Positions 16,481 through 26,120 are shown, counted from the first letter of the stretch. The stretch is DNA of 50,054 nucleotides from an uncultured Olsenella sp. (GCA_900314535.1 OMVT01000015.1:1-50054), one strand, 5' to 3'. Program-made: numbers and translations. Notes: generated by a model not told the origin, from the letters alone.

Positions 16481-16500
16481 GTGGGAAGGATGGTCTGCCG

Positions 16501-17286
16501 ATGTTCGAGTTCCTGAAGCGGCATGGCAAGAATGCGGAATCCGGTATGCAGGGCAGCGATGCCTTCGGCCTCGAGGGTGCGACATCGATCTTCAACCTCC
16601 GCGAGCTTGCCGGATATCCTGCTGAAGGCGGGCTCACGCTACCTCACCGGTTCCTCCGTTCGGGTGCCTTGGACACTGCCACGGCTGCCGACTGCGACTT
16701 CCTGAAGAGCTACGGCGTCACGCATGTCGTCGACCTCAGAGGAGAGGCCGAAGTGGCCCGGGGCGATGGCCCGCTTGCAGAAGATCCTGACATCTCCTGG
16801 ATCAATGTGCCGCTCTTCGACTTCAACATGAGCGATCCCTACCTCATGCCCCGCACGGGTGCTGCGGGATATCTCGCCGAGAGCTACTGCACGATCCTTG
16901 CGAACAAGCCTGCCGTGAAGGAGATCTTCGAGTTCTTCGCAGAGGCAGGCGCAGATGATTGCGTGCTCTTCCACTGTGCCGCTGGCATGGACAGGACCGG
17001 CGTGACCTCCATGCTCCTCTTGGGCCTCTGCGGCGTCGACCGCGACCACATCATCTGCGACTACTCCTACTCCTTCGGTGGCGCCCGCGAGGTCGACAAG
17101 GCGGTCATGTCCGGAAAGCCTCCCGAGAAGATGCGCGTGCGCCCCGAGCTCAAGAGCCGCATCAAGGCGATATCGGAGACCTGGGACCTGCTCATTGCAG
17201 GATATGGATCGGCCGATACCTATCTCGACTCCTGCGGCATCATGCCGGAGACGAGACGTGCCGTGCGGGAGCATCTCGAGGGCTGA
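16501..17286 (+). CDS. Tyrosine-protein phosphatase-like protein (Y_phosphatase3 type)
   Basis: Predicted CX5R phosphatase of the MptpB/LipA-like family. The P-loop FHCAAGMDRTG gives nucleophile C159 and R165; upstream are FNLRELAGYP and FLRSGALDTAT, then VVDLRGEAEV, all typical of this family. In MptpB and LipA a lysine stands where M163 is here (GKDRTG); that lysine helps bind phosphoinositides, so substrate range may differ. 261 residues, no signal peptide, so probably cytoplasmic. ATG at 16501 follows GGAAGGA at some distance; upstream frame overlaps the tRNA terminator. It stands alone between the tRNAs and the VOC gene. Confidence 0.88.
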   Translation: MFEFLKRHGKNAESGMQGSDAFGLEGATSIFNLRELAGYPAEGGLTLPHRFLRSGALDTATAADCDFLKSYGVTHVVDLRGEAEVARGDGPLAEDPDISWINVPLFDFNMSDPYLMPRTGAAGYLAESYCTILANKPAVKEIFEFFAEAGADDCVLFHCAAGMDRTGVTSMLLLGLCGVDRDHIICDYSYSFGGAREVDKAVMSGKPPEKMRVRPELKSRIKAISETWDLLIAGYGSADTYLDSCGIMPETRRAVREHLEG

Positions 17287-17365
17287 GAGAGCCTCAGCAA
17301 AGCTGCAGCTCCAGGCGCTTCCCTGTACTTCACGTGGCGTTTTCGCAGACGTGCTTTCCGTACCT

Positions 17366-17371
17366 TATACT
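17366..17371 (+). promoter_or_regulatory. -10 element upstream of the VOC gene
   Basis: TATACT in the 119-base gap between the phosphatase and the VOC gene, 34 bases before the start codon. The -35 region is poor. Confidence 0.45.
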
Positions 17372-17405
17372 CTTTGGTTAAGGCAAAGTCCGGAAAGGGG
17401 ACGCT

Positions 17406-17786
17406 ATGGCAGAAAGCGAAGATCCGAAGCAGCTCTTCGGCATGTATGTGGCACATGTCGGCATCAACGCCTCGTCTGACGAGGAGGCCGAGGCCATCGT
17501 GAAGGAATTCTCCGACCTTATGGGCCTTGCCCGTCAGGTCATCTCGCCGGCCTCCGTCTTCGCGAGCGACCTTATCGAGGTCATGCGTCCCGGCCGTGGC
17601 CGTGGCACGAAGGGCCATATCGGCTTCCATGTGGACGATATCGACGCTGCGGAGAAGTGGTTCAAGTCCCGCGGCTTCGAGATCAACGAGGATTCCCGCG
17701 TGAAGAATCCGGACGGCTCGACATACCTCGTGTATTTCAAGCATGAGATCGCTGGATTCGCAATCCATCTGACCGTGCAGAAGTAG
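17406..17786 (+). CDS. VOC-superfamily protein
   Basis: 126-residue protein of the vicinal-oxygen-chelate (glyoxalase/bleomycin-resistance) fold. One beta-alpha-beta-beta-beta unit begins at [11 protein letters not shown] and another at [20 protein letters not shown], ending in [18 protein letters not shown]. Histidines in AHVGI and HIGFHV and the acidic D/E positions could bind metal. The actual substrate cannot be read from the sequence. It is monocistronic or leads into the ABC-F gene 11 bases downstream. GGAAAGGGG precedes the ATG. Confidence 0.85.
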   Translation: MAESEDPKQLFGMYVAHVGINASSDEEAEAIVKEFSDLMGLARQVISPASVFASDLIEVMRPGRGRGTKGHIGFHVDDIDAAEKWFKSRGFEINEDSRVKNPDGSTYLVYFKHEIAGFAIHLTVQK

Positions 17787-17797
17787 GAGTCTTCCAC

Positions 17798-19792
17798 GTG
17801 ATAGTTCTTGCGGACAAGATCACAAAGTCATTCGGCGGCCGCGTTCTCTACGCGGCCGCTACCTTGCAGCTCAATGCTGGCGAGCGCTGGGCGCTTGTCG
17901 GCCCTAACGGAGCAGGCAAGACCACCTTCCTCAAGATCCTCATGGGTCAGGAGACGCCTGATGAGGGAACGGTCTCCTTCGCGAAGGATACGACGGTCGG
18001 CTACCTCGAGCAGGAGACGAAGATTTCCGGCACGAAGACAGCTCTCCAGGAGGTCATCGATTCGGCAACTGAGATCAGGCGCTGGGAGAAGCGCGTGCAC
18101 GAGCTCGAAAAGGAGATCTCGAGCACGCCGGAAGGGCCTGCCCTCGACCATATGCTCGAGGACTATGCACATGCCCAGGAGCGCTTCGAGCATCTCGGCG
18201 GCTATGAGCTCGATGCCCGAGCCCGCCAGATTCTCGCTGGCCTCGGCTTTCCTGTCGAGGACTTCGACAAGCCTGCCGTCGACTTCTCGGGCGGCTGGCA
18301 GATGCGCATCGCGCTCTCGAAGCTCCTTCTTCGCCATCCCGACCTGCTGCTCCTCGACGAGCCGACAAACCACCTCGACCTCGAAAGCGTCCAGTGGCTC
18401 GAACACTTCATCTCCTCGTATGATGGAGCAGTCCTCATCGTCTCGCACGACCGCTCCTTCATGGATGCCTGCGTGAGCCATGTGGCTTCGATCGAGAACC
18501 GCAAGATCCAGACCTATGTCGGCAACTACGACTCCTACCTGAAGCAGCGCGAGGACAACCTCGAGCAGATGCGTGCGAAGCGTGCGGCACAGGAGCGCGA
18601 GATTGCCCATATGCAGGTCTTCGTCGACAAGTTTCGCTACAAGCCGACGAAGGCAGCACAGGCGCAGGAGCGCATGAAGCGCATCGAGGAAATCAAGAAG
18701 GAGCTGGTGATCCTGCCGGAAGGCCAGAAGCAGGTCCACTTCTCGTTCCCCGATCCTCCGCGCACAGGCGATACCGTGATCGCTATGAAGGATGTCGCGA
18801 AATCGTTCGGTACGAACCATGTCTACGACCATGTGAATGTGAGCCTCTACCGTGGCGACCATGTGGCGCTTGTGGGCCCGAATGGCGCCGGCAAGTCGAC
18901 GCTCATGAAGCTCATGAATGGCAAGCTCACTCCCGATGAGGGCACGGTCGAGCTGGGCCAGAACGTGACGGAGTCCTACTACGCCCAGCACCAGCTCGAG
19001 GAGCTCGATCCTGCACATACGGCGCTCCAGGAGATCGATGCAGTGGCACCGGGCTGGACGACATCGGAGGAGAGGCGCCTGCTTGGTGCCTTCCTCTTCC
19101 ACGGCGACGATGTGGACAAGCACGTGAGCGTCCTTTCCGGCGGCGAGCGGGCGCGTCTGGCACTTGCCAAGATGCTCGTGAAGCCAGATCCCCTGCTTCT
19201 GCTCGACGAGCCGACAAACCACCTCGATATCGACTCGGTCGATGTCCTCGAGGAGGCCTTGAAGGACTTCCCGGGCACGATCGTCCTCATCAGCCACGAC
19301 GAGCATCTCGTGCGTGCTGTCGCGAACAAGGTCATCGATGTCCGCGACCACAAGGTCACGATCTACGACGGCGACTACGAGTACTACCTCTGGAAGAAGG
19401 CAGAGCTCGAGGCGCGTGCCGCCGAGGACGAGGAAGGCTCCGGCGTCGTGGCGGCTCCGCAGAAGAAGGCACCTGCGCCAGAAACGGAGCAGACTGGCCG
19501 CAACGTGAAGACGAAGGAGCAGCGCCGCGCCGAGGCAGAGGCCAGAAATGCGCTCAACCGTGCGCTCAGGAAGGAGCGCAAGCGCCTGAAGGAGGTCGAG
19601 GCAGCCCTCGAGCCTGCCCGCAAGCGCTACGACGAGCTCATGGCTGAGATGGCATCAGAGGAGCTCTACAACGATGCCAAGAAGTTCGATGAGTGCATGA
19701 AGGAATACACGGCGCTCAGCAAGAAGATTCCGGCCCTCGAGGACGAGTGGCTCGAGCTCTCGACGAAGATCGAGGAGGCAGGCCAGGAGTGA
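17798..19792 (+). CDS. ABC-F family ATPase (Uup/YdiF-like)
   Basis: Soluble twin-ATPase protein that acts on the ribosome in translation, not a transporter. First [12 protein letters not shown] at residues 35-43, [28 protein letters not shown]. Second [39 protein letters not shown]. Between them lies the linker (P-site tRNA interaction motif) with KQREDNLEQ and [19 protein letters not shown] basic C-terminal coiled coil of about 90 residues ends in [12 protein letters not shown]. There are no membrane segments. GTG start. 664 residues, typical of the Uup/YdiF branch. A role in antibiotic protection is possible but not shown. Confidence 0.93.
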   Translation: MIVLADKITKSFGGRVLYAAATLQLNAGERWALVGPNGAGKTTFLKILMGQETPDEGTVSFAKDTTVGYLEQETKISGTKTALQEVIDSATEIRRWEKRVHELEKEISSTPEGPALDHMLEDYAHAQERFEHLGGYELDARARQILAGLGFPVEDFDKPAVDFSGGWQMRIALSKLLLRHPDLLLLDEPTNHLDLESVQWLEHFISSYDGAVLIVSHDRSFMDACVSHVASIENRKIQTYVGNYDSYLKQREDNLEQMRAKRAAQEREIAHMQVFVDKFRYKPTKAAQAQERMKRIEEIKKELVILPEGQKQVHFSFPDPPRTGDTVIAMKDVAKSFGTNHVYDHVNVSLYRGDHVALVGPNGAGKSTLMKLMNGKLTPDEGTVELGQNVTESYYAQHQLEELDPAHTALQEIDAVAPGWTTSEERRLLGAFLFHGDDVDKHVSVLSGGERARLALAKMLVKPDPLLLLDEPTNHLDIDSVDVLEEALKDFPGTIVLISHDEHLVRAVANKVIDVRDHKVTIYDGDYEYYLWKKAELEARAAEDEEGSGVVAAPQKKAPAPETEQTGRNVKTKEQRRAEAEARNALNRALRKERKRLKEVEAALEPARKRYDELMAEMASEELYNDAKKFDECMKEYTALSKKIPALEDEWLELSTKIEEAGQE

Positions 19793-20067
19793 AAGAGAGA
19801 GCGCTCCCTATCCTGTCTTTGGCCTTCAGGGTCATGGCGATCATATGGGTGGCTATCGTTCTTGCTGTTGCGCTCTATGCGGGAACGAACCGCCTCCTGC
19901 TGGTCGGATTCACGAATGCGGCTGCAGCCTTCGTGCCTTCTGTCTGGCGCGGCATGCTCGTCTTTCCGCTTCCGACAGGAGGAAGCCTGCGCGGCGACTT
20001 CCTGATCATGGCTGCAGCCTCGACTGCTCTCTCGCACCTTTGCGCCTGGCTTTCCCGGCGCATCTAG
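19789..20067 (+). CDS. Small two-helix membrane protein, unknown function
   Basis: 92 residues, starting with GTG that overlaps the ABC-F stop by four bases. Two hydrophobic segments are visible: [18 protein letters not shown] and the [18 protein letters not shown] end, separated by an '[16 protein letters not shown]' stretch that may form a third. I recognise no family. The overlap upstream and the M50 protease 29 bases downstream suggest co-transcription. The translation is compact, without internal rare-codon runs. Confidence 0.65.
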   Translation: MKERALPILSLAFRVMAIIWVAIVLAVALYAGTNRLLLVGFTNAAAAFVPSVWRGMLVFPLPTGGSLRGDFLIMAAASTALSHLCAWLSRRI

Positions 20068-20096
20068 CCCTCGACGAAGATGGAGGAGATGGCACG

Positions 20097-20765
20097 ATGT
20101 ATCAGCTGATGACAATAATCACGGCAGCGATCTCCGTCGCGCTCTTGATGTTCTCTGCCATGGTCCATGAGGTGGCCCATGGCTGGGTGGCCTACAAGCT
20201 CGGCGACCCGACGGCCAAGAATGCGGGCAGGCTCACGCTCAGCCCGAAGGCGCATCTCGACCCCTTCGGCTCCATTGTCCTGCCGCTCATCATGGTCCTC
20301 CTCAAAGGGCCGGTCTTTGCCTATGCAAAGCCGGTGCCCTACAACCCCCGCAATCTCCGCCATCCCGACCGCGATGAGGTGCTGGTCGCAATTGCGGGGC
20401 CTGCCTCGAACATCCTGCAGGCGCTCATCGGGGCCCTTCTCTTCGACATCCTCTATCCGGTGCTGCCGCTTTCGCTCTATGGCCCGGCATACTGGCTGCT
20501 GTATATCCTCTCGAGCTATGTCTACGTGAACCTCATGCTCGCGTTCTTCAACCTGATTCCGCTGCCGCCGCTTGATGGGTCGAAGATCATCATGCCGCTG
20601 CTTCACGGCGAGGCACGCCAGAAGTACTACGCGATCCAGCAGTACGCGATGCCGATCCTCATCATCGTCCTCTATCTCGTGCCCATGGTGTTCCATGCAG
20701 ATCCGCTCGGCATCTACCTCAACGTCACGGCGGACAGGCTCTACAGCCTGCTTCTGGGGGCGTGA
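20097..20765 (+). CDS. Site-2 protease family protein (M50B, no PDZ)
   Basis: Compact intramembrane zinc protease. The first helix carries HEVAH (residues 24-28) in SAMVHEVAHGW; the third zinc ligand is in NLIPLPPLDGSKI. The central part AKPVPYNPRNLRHPDRDE is typical of the short bacterial M50 group found beside scpA. 222 residues with about six hydrophobic segments and no PDZ domain, unlike the RseP homologue at 11018. ATG at 20097 has GGAGGAG upstream; the frame runs back to 19845 inside the preceding gene, without homology. Its substrate is unknown. Confidence 0.9.
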   Translation: MYQLMTIITAAISVALLMFSAMVHEVAHGWVAYKLGDPTAKNAGRLTLSPKAHLDPFGSIVLPLIMVLLKGPVFAYAKPVPYNPRNLRHPDRDEVLVAIAGPASNILQALIGALLFDILYPVLPLSLYGPAYWLLYILSSYVYVNLMLAFFNLIPLPPLDGSKIIMPLLHGEARQKYYAIQQYAMPILIIVLYLVPMVFHADPLGIYLNVTADRLYSLLLGA

Positions 20766-20769
20766 GAGC

Positions 20770-21579
20770 GTGTCGTTCCGTGTCCAGACGCAAGGTTATT
20801 CGGGGCCGTTCGACCTCCTTCTCCAGCTTGTCACGAGGAAGAAGGTCGCAATCGGCGCCATCTCCATCTCTGAAGTCGCAGACCAGTACCTCGAAGAGGT
20901 CAATCGCATGGGCGACCTCGACCTCGATGTCGCAAGCGACTTCGTCCTTGTCGCCTCGACGCTTCTGGATATCAAGGCGGCATCCCTTGTGCCAGAAGAG
21001 CCGGTAAGAGTCCAGGATCCTGACGACCTCGACGATACGGGGCTCGAAGACCTCGATCCGACACAGGCACGCGAGGTCCTGATCGCCCGTCTCATTGCCT
21101 ACAAGCAGATCAGGAATGCGGCAGCTGCACTCTCGTCGCGCATGGAGGCAGAGAGCAGGATGCTGCCGAGAACGGCAGGCCCCGACCCCGAGTTTCTGGG
21201 CCTCATGCCTGACTATACGAAGGGCATCACGATATCGAGCCTTGCGGTCATCTGTGCCGACCTCGATTCGCGCCACGAGCATTTCTTGCTCGAGGCGGAG
21301 CATATCGCTCCGAAACGGATTTCGCTCGCTCTGGTCATGGCATCGGTCGACCGCTTCACGCGCTCCCGCGGACGCTGCTCATTCGACGAGCTCCTCGAGG
21401 GCTCGAAGGACCCGGAGAAGGTCGTCGCGACCTTCCTTGCGATGCTCACGCTCTATCACCGGGGCTCCATCACCGTCAGACAGGAAGAGAATTTCGCTCC
21501 GATTGAGATCTCCAGGGTCGAAGGCGCTCCAGCCTACGACCCTGCAACCGATCTCGATGAATTCGAGGAGGACTCATAG
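20770..21579 (+). CDS. scpA: Segregation and condensation protein A
   Basis: Kleisin subunit that bridges the SMC heads in the bacterial condensin complex. The N-terminus VQTQGYSGPFDLLLQLVTRKK and the following ISEVADQYL helix match the family start (first piece split: YSGPFDLLLQLVTRKK). The C-terminus has VATFLAMLTLYHRGSITVRQ, the winged-helix end that binds SMC. GTG at 20770 is used because it begins exactly at the conserved N-terminus. 269 residues. One-base overlap with scpB. Confidence 0.94.
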   Translation: MSFRVQTQGYSGPFDLLLQLVTRKKVAIGAISISEVADQYLEEVNRMGDLDLDVASDFVLVASTLLDIKAASLVPEEPVRVQDPDDLDDTGLEDLDPTQAREVLIARLIAYKQIRNAAAALSSRMEAESRMLPRTAGPDPEFLGLMPDYTKGITISSLAVICADLDSRHEHFLLEAEHIAPKRISLALVMASVDRFTRSRGRCSFDELLEGSKDPEKVVATFLAMLTLYHRGSITVRQEENFAPIEISRVEGAPAYDPATDLDEFEEDS

Positions 21580-22271
21580 TGGAAGATCTCGCACATCTCG
21601 ACGATGCATCCGTGAAGGGTGCGACCGAAGCGATCCTGCTCGTGTCGTCAGATCCGCTCTCTGCGGTAGATCTTGCAAAGATCCTGGGGATACAGCCAGG
21701 AGAGGCGGCAGGCGTGCTTGCCGAGCTCTCTGCAGAATATGCCGATGCGAACCGTGGCTTCCAGCTGCGCGAGGTCGCAGGCGGCTGGCGCCTCTTCACG
21801 CATCCTGCCTACCACGATATCGTGGAGCGCTATGTCCTGAGCTGGGACACGAGGAAGCTCTCGCAGGCTGCGCTCGAGACCCTTGCCGTCATTGCCTACC
21901 ACCAGCCGGTCACGCGCGAAGGCGTGAAGGCCGTGCGTGGCGTGAATTCGGATTCCGTCATCTCGTCCCTGATCGAGAAGGGGCTGGTCCGTGAGCTGGG
22001 ACGTGCGCCCGAGCATGCGAATGCAATCGTCTACGGGACGACGCGTGCCTTCCTCGAGCAGTTCGGGCTCAGGAGCCTCAAGGACCTGCCGCCGCTCGAG
22101 GACTTCGCACCCGACGAGGAGTCGAAGCGCTTCATCCGCGAACGCCTTTCGGGCAGCTCCATCGCATCGACCCTCGAAGAGACCGCAGAAGACATCGACG
22201 ACGAGCGCGAGCTTCTGGACGGTGCCGAGCTTGCAGACGACGAGGAAGAAGCAGGAGGGGACGAGCAGTGA
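21579..22271 (+). CDS. scpB: Segregation and condensation protein B
   Basis: Winged-helix dimer that binds the ScpA linker in the SMC complex. Recognised from ATEAILLVSSDPLSAVDLAKI, the central LSQAALETLAVIAYHQPVTR motif (most conserved in the family) and YGTTRAFLEQFGL. The C-terminal 50 residues are very acidic (DDEEEAGGDEQ). GTG start overlapping the scpA stop; the last bases overlap the rluB GTG. 230 residues. Confidence 0.95.
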   Translation: MEDLAHLDDASVKGATEAILLVSSDPLSAVDLAKILGIQPGEAAGVLAELSAEYADANRGFQLREVAGGWRLFTHPAYHDIVERYVLSWDTRKLSQAALETLAVIAYHQPVTREGVKAVRGVNSDSVISSLIEKGLVRELGRAPEHANAIVYGTTRAFLEQFGLRSLKDLPPLEDFAPDEESKRFIRERLSGSSIASTLEETAEDIDDERELLDGAELADDEEEAGGDEQ

Positions 22272-23065
22272 CGGATACGGATTTCCAATATCACTTGAGG
22301 CTCCAGAAGTTCCTGGCCCGCGCCGGCGTCGCCAGCAGGCGGGGATCGGAGGACCTCATGACCGCCGGACGCGTCACCGTGAACGGCGAGGTCGTGACAG
22401 AGCTTGGGAGTCGTGTCGATCCGAGCCACGATGTGGTATGCGTCGACGGCAGGCGGGTAGAGATTGCAGAGCATCCGGTCTACCTCATGCTCTACAAGCC
22501 ACGGGGCTATCTCACGACGATGGACGACCCCCAGGGACGTCCCTGCGTGCGCACGCTCGTGCCCCAGAAGCAGTATCCGGGGATCTTTCCGGTCGGACGC
22601 CTCGACAAGGACACGACGGGGCTTCTGCTCTTCACGACGAATGGCGATGCCTCGCAGCAGCTCCTGCATCCCTCGAAGCATGTCTGGAAGCACTATGTGG
22701 CGCTCGTCGAGGGAAGGATCACGAAAGAGAACAGGCGTGCGCTCGAGCAGGGTGTGGAGCTCGATGACGGGTGGACACAGCCGGCAGAGGTCGACTTCCC
22801 GGAACGTGGAAGCGAGGCCTGGGACGCCGTGACGCCCGAAGGCATACGCGTCGGCCAGACCGTTGTAGGGCTCACGATACATGAGGGCAGGAAGCATCAG
22901 GTCAAGCGCATGCTCAAGGCGGTGGGGCACGAGGTGGTCTTCCTCCACCGCGATGGCTTCGGGCCGCTCGAGCTCAAGGATGTTTCATATGGCTCATGGA
23001 GGCTTCTCGACGAGGGCGAGATAGCATCGCTCGAGAAGATCATCCAGGACAGGAAGAGGCAATAG
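22268..23065 (+). CDS. rluB: Ribosomal large subunit pseudouridine synthase (RluB/RsuA family)
   Basis: Isomerises a uridine in rRNA. An S4 RNA-binding domain (residues ~8-60: LQKFLARAGVASRRGSEDL) is followed by the RsuA-type catalytic domain, with the catalytic aspartate in PVGRLDKDTTGLLLFT. GRKHQVKRMLKAVGHEV lies near the end, where members have R-Q-I/V-R-R/KM. Genome position next to scpB is conserved in many Gram-positives and favours RluB over RluE/RsuA, but the exact target is inferred. Confidence 0.92.
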   Translation: MTDTDFQYHLRLQKFLARAGVASRRGSEDLMTAGRVTVNGEVVTELGSRVDPSHDVVCVDGRRVEIAEHPVYLMLYKPRGYLTTMDDPQGRPCVRTLVPQKQYPGIFPVGRLDKDTTGLLLFTTNGDASQQLLHPSKHVWKHYVALVEGRITKENRRALEQGVELDDGWTQPAEVDFPERGSEAWDAVTPEGIRVGQTVVGLTIHEGRKHQVKRMLKAVGHEVVFLHRDGFGPLELKDVSYGSWRLLDEGEIASLEKIIQDRKRQ

Positions 23066-23070
23066 ATAGC

Positions 23071-23742
23071 ATGGCACAGGAACTCCAGCGCATCCTCGTG
23101 ATGCGCCATCCGCAGACGACGGCAAATCTCGACCAGACCCTTTCGGGGAGGCGCAATGTGAATCTGAGCCCGAAGGGCGAGGAGCAGGCACGCCGTGCCG
23201 TCGATGCCATCGTCACCTGGAAGCCTGACCGCATCCTGACCTCGCCGCTCCAGCGCTGCACGAAGCTTGCCTATGCAGCCGGGAAGCGCCTGGGCATCGA
23301 GCCTCAGGTAGAGGACCGCATCATCGAGATGGACTTCGGCGAGGCCGAGGGCCTCTCTGCACAGGAGGCGCACAAGCGCGGCTGGTCCTTCCCGTGGGCG
23401 CTCGACGCCGAGGGGCACTCCATCACGGCTCCGGGCGGGGAGACCTACGAGCATGCCCTTGCACGCGTGCAGTCGCTCCTGGACGACCTCGAGAGCGTGC
23501 GGGGACGCACCGTGCTCCTCACGCATGGCGGGATCTCGAGGAGCATCCTGCGTGCCATCTACGGAACGCCGGCCGACCGCTTCTGGCGTATCCAGATTTC
23601 CAATGTCTCCTCGTTCGTTCTCTCCTACGATGGAAAGAGATATTTCCTTGCTGCGCTCGGCCTTACGCCTGAAGAGGTCAAGCGCCGCGTCGAAGAGGAT
23701 GTCGTGAAGGATCTCGACAACTGGGATGGTGATGCCAAGTGA
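23071..23742 (+). CDS. Histidine phosphatase family protein (phosphoglycerate-mutase-like)
   Basis: 223 residues of the branch-1 histidine phosphatase fold. The catalytic histidine is in VMRHPQTTAN (R12, H13); the usual RHG is RHP here, which is known in some members. The second half has EMDFGEAEGLS (proton-donor Glu) and VLLTHGGISR (second His). It lacks the long helix insert of true phosphoglycerate mutases. It could be a broad-specificity phosphatase or a CobC-like enzyme. No cobalamin genes are nearby. It overlaps the cmk-plsC start by four bases. Confidence 0.88.
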   Translation: MAQELQRILVMRHPQTTANLDQTLSGRRNVNLSPKGEEQARRAVDAIVTWKPDRILTSPLQRCTKLAYAAGKRLGIEPQVEDRIIEMDFGEAEGLSAQEAHKRGWSFPWALDAEGHSITAPGGETYEHALARVQSLLDDLESVRGRTVLLTHGGISRSILRAIYGTPADRFWRIQISNVSSFVLSYDGKRYFLAALGLTPEEVKRRVEEDVVKDLDNWDGDAK

Positions 23743-25262
23743 GGATTGCTATCGACGGACCGGCAGGCTCTGGCAAGTCGACAGTCGCAAAGGCGCTGGC
23801 GAAGAAGCGTGGACTGACCTATCTCGATACCGGAGCGATGTATCGCGCCTGCGCCCTGCGTGCCGAGCGCAAGGGCATCGATTTCAAGGATTCCCAGGCG
23901 CTTGCCGCCTGTGCAAAGGAAGCAAAGATCGAGTTCGGCCCCTTTGCCGAGAAGACACAGGTCTTTCTCGACGGTGAGGACGTGAGCGATGCAATACGCA
24001 CGGCCGAGGTCGACCGCGATGTCTCTGTCGTCGCGGGCATCCCTGAGATCAGGGCCGATATGGTTGGGCGCCAGCAGGCATTCGGTGCCCAGGGCGATGT
24101 CGTGGCTGAAGGAAGGGATATCGCCTCGGTCGTCTTCCCTGATGCCGAAGTCAAGGTCTTCCTCATTGCGAATCCCGAAGCCAGGGCGCACCGCCGTGCG
24201 GTCGAGCGTGCGGGTGGCGATACGGCGAAGGGGGAGACGGTTGCCGTCGATCCGCAGTCGGAGGAAGCCATCCTGAAGGACATGGCACGCCGCGACAAGG
24301 CAGACTCCTCCCGCGCCTCGTTCAAGCTCGAGCCGGCGCCTGGTGCTGTAACGATCGACTCGTCAGAGATGACGGTGGAGGAGGTCGTGGACGAGATCTC
24401 TGCCCTCATGGACAAGGCTGCAGCGAAGGAGAATGCGAAGCCTGAACCCGTGAAGGAGGCAGCGCCCGCTCCTTCGAAGGAGGCTGCTCCCGCAAAGGAG
24501 GCAGCTCCCAAGAAGAAGGCAGAGCCCATGAAGGCATTCCATGGGAACTCTGCGGAGCTCTACTACGAGCATCCTATGCGCGAGTTCCCGTGGCCGTCGC
24601 GCGCGTGGCTTGCCATCTCGATGACGGGTGCCTGGATCTGGACGAAGATCTTCTTCCCTTGGAAGATCGAAGAGGCAGAGAAGCTCTGGGGCGGCTGGAA
24701 GCGCGGCGACAAGGGCCGTGTCCTTGTGATGAACCATGTATCGATGCTCGATCCGGTCGTCGTCGCAATCGCACTCTACCATCACGGCATCAGGACACGC
24801 CCGATCTCGAAGAGCGAGTTCGACAAGAACAAGCTCGTCTCCTGGGCATTCTCCCGCTATGGCTGCATCCCTGTCGTGCGTGGTACGGCTGACGTGAAGG
24901 CAATCCGCCGTGCGCAGCGAGCGCTCGAGGCAGGCGACTGGGTGCTCATCTTCCCCGAAGGCACCCGCATCAAGACCGACGACCAGCCCGTCACGATCCA
25001 TGGCGGCTTTGCCCTGATCGCCCAGATGGCGCGCACCTGCGTGCAGCCAATCGCGATTGTCGGTGCCCGCGACATCACGCCGAAGGGCAAGCATTTTCCG
25101 CGTCCGAAGCGTGTCTTCATGAAGGCGGGAGATCCGATCGAGTTCTCGTCCCTCGGCGTGAAGAAGCGCAAGGAGCAGATTGCCGCGATGGAGAAGGTCT
25201 CGATGGAGCGCGTCTATGCGCTCAGAGACGAGCTTCGCCAGGAGCATCCCGGAAAGAGGTAG
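23739..25262 (+). CDS. Cytidylate kinase fused to 1-acylglycerol-3-phosphate acyltransferase
   Basis: One 507-residue frame with two enzymes. Residues 1-~225 are Cmk: IAIDGPAGSGKST (P-loop), YLDTGAMYRA, VAEGRDIASVVFPDA and RRDKADSSRA. Residues ~226-268 form a low-complexity Ala/Pro/Lys/Glu linker with repeats of KEAAP. From ~270 follows PlsC: a hydrophobic/aromatic segment WLAISMTGAWIWTKIFF, NHVSMLDP (HX4D catalytic motif) and FPEGTR. Thus CMP/dCMP phosphorylation and phosphatidic acid synthesis are on one chain, next to ispH and der. The junction has no stop codon or frameshift. GTG start overlapping the upstream gene. Confidence 0.93.
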   Translation: MRIAIDGPAGSGKSTVAKALAKKRGLTYLDTGAMYRACALRAERKGIDFKDSQALAACAKEAKIEFGPFAEKTQVFLDGEDVSDAIRTAEVDRDVSVVAGIPEIRADMVGRQQAFGAQGDVVAEGRDIASVVFPDAEVKVFLIANPEARAHRRAVERAGGDTAKGETVAVDPQSEEAILKDMARRDKADSSRASFKLEPAPGAVTIDSSEMTVEEVVDEISALMDKAAAKENAKPEPVKEAAPAPSKEAAPAKEAAPKKKAEPMKAFHGNSAELYYEHPMREFPWPSRAWLAISMTGAWIWTKIFFPWKIEEAEKLWGGWKRGDKGRVLVMNHVSMLDPVVVAIALYHHGIRTRPISKSEFDKNKLVSWAFSRYGCIPVVRGTADVKAIRRAQRALEAGDWVLIFPEGTRIKTDDQPVTIHGGFALIAQMARTCVQPIAIVGARDITPKGKHFPRPKRVFMKAGDPIEFSSLGVKKRKEQIAAMEKVSMERVYALRDELRQEHPGKR

Positions 25263-25265
25263 GAG

Positions 25266-26120
25266 ATGGCAAAGATCGAGATAGCGGCTGAGGCCGGCAT
25301 GTGCTTCGGGGTCGCCCGCGCGCTCGACATGGCCGAGAAGGCAGCCCACGAGGTAGAGGGCCCCGTGAAGACGCTGGGGCCTCTGATCCACAATCCGAAG
25401 GTCGTCTCCGAGCTCGAGGCGGAAGGTGTCGGTGTTGCCGAGAGCCCCCGCCAGGCCCAGGGATCGACCCTGATCATCCGAGCCCACGGCGTCGTGCCGG
25501 AGGCTGTCGAGGAAGCAAAGTCAGCCGGCGTGCATGTCGTGGATGCGACCTGCCCCTATGTGCAGAAGGTCCACCATCTTGCAGAGCAGCTCTCGCGCGA
25601 CGGCTACACGGTGCTCGTCCTCGGCGAGCGGGGGCATGCCGAGGTGGAAGGCACGCTCGGACATGCTCCTGGTGCACTTGTCGTCAACAGTGCTGCCGAT
25701 GTCAGGCAGGCTTATGAGAGCATGAAGCTCTCCCGCCGTGTCGGCATCGTCGTCCAGACGACGCAGACAAAGGCCCGCCTCCAGGAGGTCGTCTCCGAGC
25801 TCGTGCCGCTTGTCGAGGAGCTCCGTGTCTACAACACGATCTGCGAGGCGACGGAGAGGCGCCAGAAGGCGGCGGCAGAGCTTGCTTCGCGCGCCGATGC
25901 GATGGTCGTCATCGGTGGCCGCAACTCGGCAAATACCACGCATCTTGCGGAGATTTGCTCAGATAGGTGTCCGAGAACGTATCATATCGAAGACGTATCT
26001 GAGCTCGAAGGCAGCTGGCTCGCCGGTGCTTCCACCATTGGCATCGCCGCTGGAGCTTCGACCCCTCAGAAGCAGATAGATGCCGTGCGCGCAAGGATAG
26101 AAGAGCTCGCCGGCAAGTGA
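25266..26120 (+). CDS. ispH: 4-hydroxy-3-methylbut-2-enyl diphosphate reductase
   Basis: Final enzyme of the MEP pathway, a [4Fe-4S] protein making IPP and DMAPP. All three cluster cysteines are visible: C13 (AGMCFGVARA), C96 (DATCPYVQK) and C193 (NTICEATERRQ). IRAHGV carries a conserved histidine, and the glutamate in the HAEVEGTLGH region is present. 284 residues, the normal length. Its ATG is three bases after the cmk-plsC stop, with AGGAG overlapping that stop. Confidence 0.97.
   Translation: MAKIEIAAEAGMCFGVARALDMAEKAAHEVEGPVKTLGPLIHNPKVVSELEAEGVGVAESPRQAQGSTLIIRAHGVVPEAVEEAKSAGVHVVDATCPYVQKVHHLAEQLSRDGYTVLVLGERGHAEVEGTLGHAPGALVVNSAADVRQAYESMKLSRRVGIVVQTTQTKARLQEVVSELVPLVEELRVYNTICEATERRQKAAAELASRADAMVVIGGRNSANTTHLAEICSDRCPRTYHIEDVSELEGSWLAGASTIGIAAGASTPQKQIDAVRARIEELAGK

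Noticed and set aside
24424..24530. KEAAP repeats as a CRISPR-like or satellite array
   Set aside because: They are short degenerate codon repeats inside the linker of the cmk-plsC fusion, in frame with both halves.
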